From the NCBI GenBank assembly GCA_001275005.1, contig JWZX01002897.1, positions 1 through 26,873 on the forward strand: a stretch of 26,873 nucleotides of DNA. The letters run 5' to 3'. The translations under genes and the position numbers were made by a program. Each line of letters starts with the position of its first letter. Position 1 is the stretch's first letter. The notes under the pieces were generated by a model. It did no database searches. It saw nothing but the letters and a program-made list of their open reading frames with translations, and had not been told where the DNA came from. Below, one piece after another: positions 1 through 9,991 of the stretch. This DNA comes from Chrysochromulina tobinii. Lineage: Eukaryota > Haptophyta > Prymnesiales > Chrysochromulinaceae.

Positions 1-444
1 CCCCCGCTAACGCGCCGCTCGAACATCCTGTTCGAGCGCGCGACCCCGCTTACGCACTGCTCGCCCGCGCCTCCGCCTGCGCCTCGCTCCATATCGAAGT
101 ACTCCCTGCGGCCGGAGCCGCGTAGCCGCGTCACCGGTCCTACGTCAAAATCCAAAATAGACACGGAGTCAAAAACGAATTCCGCAAGGGCGTGCACGAT
201 GCCCGTCGTTCGTCGGGAGATCGGGAGATGATGGGAGGGATGATGGGTGGGCGGGAGATGGGGGTTGATCGTGCCACAGCAAACTGGTGATGGTGGAGGT
301 GGTGATGGTGGATGCGTGATGAGGAGATGAGTATTAGATTTGATATATGGAGGGGGAGAGGGGGGTAGAGTGTTTTGAGGTGGTGGTGGATTTGGGGTTT
401 AAAGGTCATATGGTATATTGTGTGTTTGATTTTGGCAAAATTTT
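1..444. other. Gene-free left edge, low-complexity
   Basis: Apart from the hairpin at 16-38, this stretch is GC-rich at first and then strongly G/T/A-biased on the plus strand between about 210 and 400, with runs of GATGG and GGTGG. Short open frames on both strands here have the biased composition of simple sequence and match nothing I recognise. The last part is the downstream flank of the tRNA; AAAA at 437-440 is the pol III TTTT terminator when read on the minus strand. Confidence 0.5.
16..38. repeat. Short perfect inverted repeat
   Basis: Two 10-nt arms (16-25 and 29-38) are exact reverse complements around a 3-nt loop (TCC). This could form a tight hairpin in RNA or DNA. It sits at the window edge, so no gene can be attached to it. 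Confidence 0.5.
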
Positions 445-560
445 TGCCCGGATCCGGGATCGAACCGGAGGCCTTTGGGTATCCCAGCAAGCTGTGACGG
501 CCCTCGATGGAGGGAAAGGACTTATGGATCCAACGCTCTGACCAACTGAGCTATCCAGGC
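445..560 (-). tRNA. Intron-containing tRNA, probably tRNA-Met (CAT)
   Basis: Read on the minus strand from 560, a full cloverleaf can be drawn. The acceptor stem GCCTGGA pairs with TCCGGGC through all seven positions (one G-T pair) and is followed by discriminator A. The D stem is GCTC/GAGC and the T stem is TCCGG/CCGGA around a TTCGATC loop. Pol III A-box (TAGCTCAGTTGG) and B-box (GGTTCGATCCC) motifs are present, with a TTTT terminator a few bases downstream. Exon 1 is 560-523 and exon 2 is 480-445. The 42 nt between them (522-481) are a canonical anticodon-loop intron. The loop TCCATA|A puts CAT (526-524) in the anticodon position, hence Met. Two oddities are C instead of T at position 33 and an A-C mismatch at the base of the anticodon stem, so the isotype and exact splice sites are less sure than the tRNA call. 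Confidence 0.78.
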
Positions 561-721
561 AGAGTTGACTTTTGTTTGGTGGTCTTCACCACATTATAAT
601 CAGTCGTTCTTTTGGCGGATCCCTTCTCGGATTATTTTCTTCATGCTCATCGCGCGTGGCGCGCTCGGCGCGAACGCCGCGCAAAACATCAACACCCGTT
701 AACAGCAAAAGAGGCTCGTAG

Positions 722-3201
<2,480 letters not shown>

Positions 3202-3501
3202 GCGCGCGGGGAGGCCGCCGGTGGTTGCGCGGGTGTCCACGTGGCACCACGGCATATGGGCGTGCGCTGTTGCGCGTGCCCTGTTGCCTAATTAGGCGCG
3301 TGCCCTGTTGCCGCTGCTGCCGCCGCGCTGCCGGCTCGAGAGCACGCGCGCGTCGAATCTCCCCTCTATCTCCCCTGCCACCCTCCGCCAGAGGCGCGTG
3401 CCTTTGGGATTGGGGGACTTGATTCGCGCGCGCTGCTGCCCTCCGCCCTCTCCGCCGCCTTCCCCTTGGCCTCCCCTTGGCCCTGCGCGCGCGGCGTCGA
3501 T

Positions 3502-3585
3502 GGGAGAGAGAAACGGATGACGGCAGACGTCCAAACCGGTGCCAGCACGGCGCCCGGGCGGACTGCCTGAGAGGCCTCTCTCCCC
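3502..3585 (+). promoter_or_regulatory. SECIS element, form 2 type
   Basis: The structure can be folded by hand. Helix I pairs GGGAGAGAG (from 3502) with CTCTCTCCC (ending 3585). The non-Watson-Crick core is ATGA (3517-3520) opposite TGA (3568-3570). Helix II pairs GGCAG (3522-3526) with CTGCC (3563-3567), then GTCC with GGGC. Unpaired AAA (3533-3535) lies exactly 12 nt after ATGA. Above it, GGTGCC can pair with GGCGCC to make an extra mini-helix, the mark of form 2 elements. It lies in the 3' UTR of the reductase and would recruit the SBP2/eEFSec machinery to decode the UGA at 3193. Confidence 0.88.
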
Positions 3586-4431
3586 AAAGCCGTGCGATCT
3601 CCAACAGCACGGTCGACGGTGGTGACTGACTGGTGTGCACGCATCAGGGGTTCCCCTTGCTGCTTGCACTGCCATTCGCCCGTGGCGTCCACGTGCGGAA
3701 CAATGATTTTCTACATAAATATATATAATACGCTTGCCGCGCGTTACGACTGGACGTTACCACGCTAAAAAAACGGCATGACATGTAATTAATGACATGG
3801 CATGAAAAAAGGCCACAACCCGATCGCTAATTTGCCGTTCCATTCAAAAGTCGGACTTTAAAAGTGCCGCGCGCGCACGAGCGCGCTCGCGTGTCGCGCC
3901 CCCCCCCCCGCGGCGCCCGGGTCGTCGCGACGCGTGGCGCGGCATCATCGCGACTCGGCTCGAGTGATGTCTCGTGTTGTCTGAGTTAACCTGAGAATCC
4001 AGCACGGCGCGTCGGGTGAAATCCTACGGATGCGGTAGAACCGATGGTCTGGCGTATGGACCGCACGCCCACGTCACCTACTCCGGACTCCAGCGTCTGC
4101 ACGCTCAGCGCTCACCTCCCCGGGACAGCGGCACGGCTCGGGTCGCGGCCCCCGGGCCAGCCCCGCCGCGCTGACCGCTGTCACTCACACACCTACCACC
4201 TACGCTACTTTACATATGTCGTGTACAGCTGAAGTTCCGGATCCGGTTCTTAGTTGTTAGTACTGAGTACGATAGACTGAGCTGTCCGCTACACGAGTCC
4301 ACGAGCTCGATTCGAGCTCGACTCGCCTGTCGACTCATGTTCCGTCGCGGCTTGCAAATGCAGTTTGCACCACGTCCCACGATCTTGCTTCTTCGGCTCC
4401 AGCTCCAAAGCATGCTGCGAAGGCCAACGCC
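3586..4431. other. Gene-free region between convergent genes
   Basis: No credible coding frame. It holds an A/T-rich patch (about 3700-3735, with TATATATAAT), a run of ten C (from about 3900), and GAGCTCGA-type short palindromes near 4305-4330. It lies between the 3' ends of the reductase (+) and the EF-hand gene (-), so it probably holds both transcript ends. Confidence 0.5.
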
Positions 4432-6141
4432 TCACCGGCTCGAGCCCAAGAACCGAGCCAAGGCGGCGCAGAGGCCGCCTTGGAGGAAATTCAACTGAAC
4501 TTGCATCTGTATGCCTTCCTCGAGAGACGGCTTTATTCTTGCACGCCTAGCCGACTCCCCATCTTCCGGATCCGCTCGGTCGGTCGAAAGCTCGAACTCT
4601 AGCTTTGCGATCATGGACGAGGCCGCGGCAGACGCCGACGCCGCAGCTTGCCTGGACGCCAAGCACTGCGCGCGCCGCGTAGCCTCAGCCCAGAGTTGGA
4701 AGGCCGCAAACTCCTCTCCGTACGCCAAGTTGTTAAACGCCACCCGAATTGTGGCCAGCGCGTTCGACCGAGCGTTCACAAACTCTGTCCAACTCATCCA
4801 TGCCTTCCTCTTAGCCGGCTGCAACAGCTTGAACACTGCCCATCGAAGGGCGGCCCTTTCCTCCATCAGCTCCACCCACGTGCCCCAGGCCCTGGCAAGC
4901 TCCCTGCCTCGCCACCGGACCGCGGCCTTACGGAGGGCCTGCTCCACTTTTTGGGTCGCCTTGGCGTTTTGCCGCAAGAGCGAAGCGCCTCCGGGCGAAG
5001 TCGGGGAGTCGGGTTCAAACAGCGCATCGATGGAGAGGAGGCGCCCATCACTCCCGGGCGAATCAGGATCAGCGGAAGCCTCAGCGGCCCCCGAAGGTTG
5101 TTCTGGCGCGGGTGTGGTCGCCGCCTTGGCCTTCCTTGTCGCGCTCGCCCGCATGCGCTGCGCCGCCTGCCGCTTCTGGAACCGCTCGTGCTCGGCTTCT
5201 TCAGCCGCCTTCTCGAGGCTCGATAACATCGTCTTGGCCTCCTCCATGTCCAGATAGCCTCCATGGTCCGCGTCGAACGTGTCGAAGACTGCGTCGATGT
5301 CCTCAATAGTCGTCGGGTGGGGCCCCTTCGAGTCCAGGCCGAGCTGCTGCACCGCCTTCCGGAACTCCATCTTCGACAGCTCGCCCGCGTGATCCCCCCG
5401 AGAGGTTGACCACTGCATCACCACCGTACTGGGCTTGATGCAGCGGCGTACGAGCAGCGCGCCCAGGCGCACATCGGCCTTTGAGTCGAGTTTTGTTGTC
5501 AGGTCATCAAGCTCGGCCTCGAGCTCATCCGCCCTCTTTGCCGTCTTCGCCGCGTCCATCGCCATCTCCGCGCGCCGGCGCAGGTCCTTGATCCTTTCCA
5601 ACTCCGGATCGGGCGTGTCGCGCCACTTGGCCGCCTCGGCCCGGACCCTGATGAGCGCCGAGCGGAGCTCCTTGAGGTCGAGCACGCCGCCCTTGTCCTC
5701 GTCCCACAAATCGAAGAGCGAGTCGGCGTCAGCGGAGGATGCATTGAGCCCGAACTCGCGCAGGTTGAGTCGGAATTCGGCCTTGGCAAACTCGCCCTTC
5801 CCACGCTTGTCCCAGTCCTTGAGAATCTTCTTGACAATCTCGTCCGAAGCGAGCAGCATCAAGCCTAGCTGGATCTGGACACTTGGCTTTTTGTCCTTGA
5901 AACTTTTCTCAAGATCAGTTGCCTCGCGCAGTAGCGACGTGGCCAGCTCCTCCATATCCTGAGCACGATTTTTCTTGGGCGTGCCACCACCTCTTGGAGA
6001 TCTCCTGGGGCTCGGCGCCGGAGGCGGAACATACGGCTGCGTGTGTATGGCTGGGCGAAAGCTCCACTTGGACTTGCCGCTCGGCGAGGGCCACAGCATC
6101 CTTGACTTATCGGGCGTCCATACGGCGCTTCGTGTGCTCAT
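4432..6141 (-). CDS. EF-hand protein with Sfi1-like Trp repeats
   Basis: Single exon, 569 residues, ATG start at 6141. After a Pro/Ser-rich basic N-terminus come two pairs of EF-hands. Loops at about 111-122 (degenerate) and 147-158 (D-x-D-x-G...D-x-x-E, canonical) are followed by an acidic/basic helix (about 165-225). A second pair follows at about 248-259 (degenerate) and 290-301 (canonical). A charged coiled coil follows (about 300-340), then a Ser/Pro/Ala linker. The C-terminal third holds repeated helices with spaced tryptophans (ARAWGTWVEL, RKAWMSWTEF, AFQLWAE), which resemble centrin-binding Sfi1 repeats. The combination suggests a Ca2+-responsive cytoskeletal or basal-body protein; that role is inference. 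Only two of the four EF loops have full ligand sets. Confidence 0.85.
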   Translation of the reverse strand: MSTRSAVWTPDKSRMLWPSPSGKSKWSFRPAIHTQPYVPPPAPSPRRSPRGGGTPKKNRAQDMEELATSLLREATDLEKSFKDKKPSVQIQLGLMLLASDEIVKKILKDWDKRGKGEFAKAEFRLNLREFGLNASSADADSLFDLWDEDKGGVLDLKELRSALIRVRAEAAKWRDTPDPELERIKDLRRRAEMAMDAAKTAKRADELEAELDDLTTKLDSKADVRLGALLVRRCIKPSTVVMQWSTSRGDHAGELSKMEFRKAVQQLGLDSKGPHPTTIEDIDAVFDTFDADHGGYLDMEEAKTMLSSLEKAAEEAEHERFQKRQAAQRMRASATRKAKAATTPAPEQPSGAAEASADPDSPGSDGRLLSIDALFEPDSPTSPGGASLLRQNAKATQKVEQALRKAAVRWRGRELARAWGTWVELMEERAALRWAVFKLLQPAKRKAWMSWTEFVNARSNALATIRVAFNNLAYGEEFAAFQLWAEATRRAQCLASRQAAASASAAASSMIAKLEFELSTDRADPEDGESARRARIKPSLEEGIQMQVQLNFLQGGLCAALARFLGSSR

Positions 6142-6511
6142 TGCGGCCGGTCAGATCGCGCGCGGCTAAGGCACGAGCAACAGAAGCGTGAGTGTGTCCA
6201 AAGTTCATTTTAGACTTTTCATCGGAGCAAACTTTGCTCATTCGCCTTGATAAAGAGCACACCAAATTTGGTGCAATCGTGCTAAATTTGGTGCCAACGG
6301 AACATGGTCGTTTCGCTTTCGCTCACAGTGCGCCGAGTCGACCTACAAACAAAGCCTCCGTCTCAACGACAGAGCTCGTTTCTCACGGTACGCGACCAAT
6401 GGCCTTCGTACGACCCGGGACTTTGCTGCTCACGCACAGATTGCACATTGAAACAGAGCTGGTGAGCTGCTTCGGATTCTCTTTTCTAACTACTAGTACG
6501 AAAATCGAGCC
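6142..6511. other. Intergenic region, 370 nt
   Basis: It lies between two minus-strand genes: upstream of the EF-hand gene start and downstream of the beta-propeller gene stop. It is less GC-rich than its surroundings. It has near-duplicate words (ACCAAATTTGGTGCAATCGTGCTAAATTTGGTGCCAA, given here as two overlapping AAATTTGGTGC copies near 6261-6297). No gene seen. Confidence 0.45.
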
Positions 6512-8278
6512 TCACTCATCCACCACACCAGCCACGCCAAACCGACCGCCGCCGAGGAAGCCGCTGCTGTGACCCTGCGCCGAGTGCGTGAACCAAAACG
6601 CAAAGAGCTCAGCTGGACCATGCAAGTGGAAGCGCAGCCGAAGTGGCACGCCACAGAACTCGCTCCACCTGCCAGGGACCTCCACGAGCGTCGCGTCGAG
6701 CGGACCACTCAGCTGGGCTTCTGAGCGGTTCCGAAGGAGCGCAAAGTCGCCTGCACTGCCCTTGTGTGGGCCCAACACGTCGACGCGTAGGCGGGCGAGG
6801 CTCGAGCCAAGCACCACATTTAGAAAGAGACGGCTGCCGTTGAAGAGTAGTGGGCGCGTCGTCAGCAGGCCAGTCGCCACATCCGATGGCGAGCCATGGC
6901 GCGGCGCCGGTGGTCTCATGGATGCGAACCCGTCGCGACGAAGCCTGGCCACACCCGTGCCTTCATCGTAATGATCGTACACGCCCTCGGCGCTCTGTAC
7001 TCCATGGTGCCCACTGGCCGCGCCATACCCAAAGTAGAACAGGAGCTCGTCACCCGAGGCCGACACAATAGGTGAGCCACTTGCGAGCTGCGCGTTCCCG
7101 AGCCCAAGCCAGTCCTGGCCGGCGCCCGCGCGAGGCCGCATGCGAGGGGGCAGCCGGATAAAGGGCTCCCTCGGCGGCGGCGGTCGAGCAATGTGGAAGC
7201 CGTCGCGCGAGAAGCCCAAGTGGATGGAATTGTTCTTGAGCTCGCCGCCGTTAGGCCTGAAGAGCATCGCGAGCCCGTGGAGGATGAGCGACTCGTAGGC
7301 TAGCCCATCCACGTTGTACACGTCACACTCGCCCTCGTGACAGTCGTGCCCATCGGGTCTGAACCAAGGCACGGGCTCTCCCGGCCGCCAGCCGGCGCAT
7401 TGGAAGTACTGTTGAATGAAAGGGCGGTACGTGAGCCCTTGGCCCGCATCGCCGTGCGGCCGCTCCCAAAAGCGACGCGCGCGCAAGTGGCCGCTCGGCC
7501 CACCAGAGCAGAGATTCTCGCGTAGGCTGTAGACCCACATGGGCGGCCGACGCAACGGATTCAGGAAGAAGGTGCTTCGATCGGCCATGATCAGCTGCGA
7601 GACGTTGCGCTGCTTCCGCCACCGCAGCCCATCGGCGCTCACGTATGAGGCATACGGTCCGTAGCGCCTTCCACCCGTCATGAACTCCATCCGCAAGCCC
7701 ACGAATCGTGGGGGCTCCGACAGAAAATCTCGCACCACATCGAACGCCTCGACGTGCTTCGTCTCGATGACGATATTCGTCTCGCGCCGATGCTCGCCAT
7801 CCAGATGGCGATCTCCGTGCAGCCCGAGCTTCGGCTTGATGAAGCGCAGCCCGTCGCGCGAGAACGCAACGCAAGTGCGCCCTTCACTCCCTCGCCAGCC
7901 ACAGCGGTACCAGAGGAGCAGCTTGCTGCCAGTCGGATCGATCAGCGATCCTGCTCCGAAAGGGCGTGCCGTGCGTCGCTGTCCACCCCCAGTTTCCCAT
8001 GGGAGGCTTGGAACGAGCGCGTGCATGCTGTGAATGGTGGCCGTGTGCCACGCGCGCTCCACATTGCTAGCTGCAGTGTCGACGAGAAAGTCGTCGACAA
8101 ACAGCTGGCGGCCACGGCCCAGGCAGATGACGGACGGAGCGGCACCAGAAGTCTCGTACGGTGGCGGCACGTAGCCTTGAGGTATCACAAAATCGTGATA
8201 GCTTCGCGCATTTGGCGGCCATGGTGAGGCAAGTGTGACACCGCTCGGCTGTTGCGTCGCACAGTGGGCCGACGACAT
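6512..8278 (-). CDS. Five-bladed beta-propeller, glycosidase-like protein
   Basis: Single exon, 588 residues, ATG at 8278. The motif LFVDDFLVD (about residue 60), recurring phrases of the kind SRDGLRFIKP, SADGLRWRKQ and SRDGFHIARP, and a Trp/Tyr/Asp-rich body are typical of proteins in the GH32/GH43-like beta-propeller superfamily. These are common in marine bacteria such as planctomycetes and scattered in algae. The three S-x-DG repeats probably each close a propeller blade. No signal peptide is visible at this start, so the location is uncertain. It may cleave or bind a plant or algal polysaccharide, but no substrate can be read from the sequence. Horizontal origin is possible, although base composition matches the neighbours. 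Confidence 0.75.
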   Translation of the reverse strand: MSSAHCATQQPSGVTLASPWPPNARSYHDFVIPQGYVPPPYETSGAAPSVICLGRGRQLFVDDFLVDTAASNVERAWHTATIHSMHALVPSLPWETGGGQRRTARPFGAGSLIDPTGSKLLLWYRCGWRGSEGRTCVAFSRDGLRFIKPKLGLHGDRHLDGEHRRETNIVIETKHVEAFDVVRDFLSEPPRFVGLRMEFMTGGRRYGPYASYVSADGLRWRKQRNVSQLIMADRSTFFLNPLRRPPMWVYSLRENLCSGGPSGHLRARRFWERPHGDAGQGLTYRPFIQQYFQCAGWRPGEPVPWFRPDGHDCHEGECDVYNVDGLAYESLILHGLAMLFRPNGGELKNNSIHLGFSRDGFHIARPPPPREPFIRLPPRMRPRAGAGQDWLGLGNAQLASGSPIVSASGDELLFYFGYGAASGHHGVQSAEGVYDHYDEGTGVARLRRDGFASMRPPAPRHGSPSDVATGLLTTRPLLFNGSRLFLNVVLGSSLARLRVDVLGPHKGSAGDFALLRNRSEAQLSGPLDATLVEVPGRWSEFCGVPLRLRFHLHGPAELFAFWFTHSAQGHSSGFLGGGRFGVAGVVDE

Positions 8279-8386
8279 TTGTGAGTGCGGGCGGGGGTTT
8301 GCCGAATTTCTGTAAACGGAACTTAAACGTTATGTCCCCGATCGAGAAGTAACGGCGGGCGAGGTGGGCGCGCGCCGAGCCCCCAT

Positions 8387-9502
8387 TCACATGGCTGCTA
8401 GAATATGTGTCTCGAGCGGCAGCAGCCGCGACGCGGAGCCACCCCTTCCCAACATCAAGCGCGGCTCAGAGGTGGAGCATCCAGGGGGCGCGAGGCGCGA
8501 TGGCGGCCTCGGCCACACAAACGTCATCGACGGCGGCGGCAGGCGCCAGTCGGTCTGCTTGGAGCGCCCCCACGAGTGCTTGTGCCACGTGGCGCGCCCG
8601 GAAAGGTGCCGGCGGGTCGAATAAGTCGCCATGCGTGCTGTAGTGAGCGTCGGGTTGTTGACGCGAAGCCTCTCAAGGGAGGTCACGCCCTGAGCGCCGT
8701 ACCGGGCGCTTTGCTGGGCACCAGGCGACGAGGGCGGCAGCGGCGTGCTCACACGAAGGGTGGCGTGGGGCAGATCCGACGCGCCGCGCCACATGATGGC
8801 CTCGGCCCGCACGCGGTACCCTGCATAGTCGCGAAGCTCCTCCACCACCGCCTCCATGCGATCCCGCCGCTTGGCGAGCTGTTGCTCTTCCTGGGCAAGC
8901 AGGGCGTCGGACTCGACGACCGAGAGGTACCACGGCTGCTGCCAGTGCTTAAATCGGAGCTTGAGTGGCTCCTTGTTAAGCTCCTCGTCGGCGTGCTCGT
9001 CGGCGTGCTCGTCGGCCGGCGCAGGCAGTGGTGCAGGCAGAAGTGGTGCAGGCTGCAGCCTGGCAGGAAGTGGAGCACGCAGTGGCTCCGAGAGCTCGGA
9101 CATGGGCGGCTCGTTCCACTCCACTTGACGGGTGGCCGACGACCTGTGCCATCGCTGCAGCCGAACGGCTGCACGCTCCACCTCCATCAACTCCGGGACT
9201 GTGCAGGCCGCCGAGTCCCACGAGAGTCGAGAAGTTCTGATCGTACCAACTCTGGCCACAAGTGCATCGAGACTCCGGTTCACAGCGCTCAGGTCTGCGC
9301 TGCGTAGGGCCGAACGGAGCTGCTCGCAATCATCTTGGACTCCTTGAATGGGCGAGAGGGGCCGGCTTAGCGTGGTGGGCGAACGTGGTGGTGCGGCTGC
9401 TGAATTCGCCGTACGGCGTGCACCCGGGCGTGCACGGCGTCGAGGCAGCGAGTCGCAGATGGCCCCCGCCTCTGCGGGGTCGAGGAACTGGACAAAGACC
9501 AT
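8387..9502 (-). CDS. Uncharacterised protein with IQ-like helix
   Basis: Single exon, 371 residues, ATG at 9502. Not recognised. An Ala/Pro/Arg-rich N-terminus leads to a helical region, then VERAAVRLQRWHRSSATR (about 129-146), which resembles a calmodulin-binding IQ helix. A Pro/Leu low-complexity stretch (LPAPLPAP, then repeated DEHA) and a charged helix (about 205-240, LAQEEQQLAKRRDRMEAV) follow. The C-terminus is rich in Arg, Ser and Pro. It ends only 108 nt before the start of the beta-propeller gene on the same strand. The long uninterrupted frame and the helical segments support coding; a function cannot be named. Confidence 0.62.
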   Translation of the reverse strand: MVFVQFLDPAEAGAICDSLPRRRARPGARRTANSAAAPPRSPTTLSRPLSPIQGVQDDCEQLRSALRSADLSAVNRSLDALVARVGTIRTSRLSWDSAACTVPELMEVERAAVRLQRWHRSSATRQVEWNEPPMSELSEPLRAPLPARLQPAPLLPAPLPAPADEHADEHADEELNKEPLKLRFKHWQQPWYLSVVESDALLAQEEQQLAKRRDRMEAVVEELRDYAGYRVRAEAIMWRGASDLPHATLRVSTPLPPSSPGAQQSARYGAQGVTSLERLRVNNPTLTTARMATYSTRRHLSGRATWHKHSWGRSKQTDWRLPPPSMTFVWPRPPSRLAPPGCSTSEPRLMLGRGGSASRLLPLETHILAAM

Positions 9503-9991
9503 CGAAGATGTCGCGTGTGCCCGCGCGGCTCGCTCAGAGTCGGGCGCGGTGCGAAACCTCTAAAAAGACACGAAGTAACGGTCGCCCTCAACGATTGCAT
9601 GCTGACTTCATGCCTTCCAGCTCAAGAACACCCGGTACAGACCTGGTTCGTGCCCCGTCGCCCGACCTTGTGCTTTTGAGGGCGACAGGGCAACATATGA
9701 TCATATGTTCATGTTCGGAGTGAGGGGGTAGAGTTTGTGGGTCGTCTTGGCAGGGCTGAGCGTCGCTGACCATTCCTGGGACCTACCTGGGACCTGCTTC
9801 AGTGTGTAAACCGTGTGGGGGTCGTACCCTAACGGAGTTCAAAAACGCATGGTATCCGGATATCTGCGCGGAAGTGCTACCGATACCGGTAGATGCCACG
9901 TCGCTCGTCGCGCGGACTCGTGAAAATCCAACGGGCGTGTCGGAGATCGCGCCGCCGCCGCCGCCGCCAGCGCGGACGCGCGGACTAGCAT
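9503..9991. promoter_or_regulatory. Divergent intergenic region, likely shared promoter
   Basis: 489 nt separate the starts of the uncharacterised minus-strand gene and the peptide transporter on the plus strand, so both promoters should lie here. It contains an 18-bp perfect palindrome (9692-9709) and a CCG trinucleotide run (about 9950-9968). No TATA box stands out. Confidence 0.5.
9692..9709. promoter_or_regulatory. 18-bp perfect palindrome with two CATATG sites
   Basis: AACATATGATCATATGTT equals its own reverse complement and contains two CATATG E-box-like sites around a central GATC. It sits in the divergent intergenic region about 190 nt from one start codon and 280 nt from the other. 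A dimeric transcription factor site is plausible but is inference. Confidence 0.4.

Noticed and set aside
3700-3735. TATA-like promoter
   Set aside because: A/T-rich patch lies between two convergent 3' ends with no gene start nearby on either strand.
4300-4335. GAGCTCGA palindromes as a regulatory hairpin
   Set aside because: Short self-complementary words that overlap each other; no single stable structure and no gene context.
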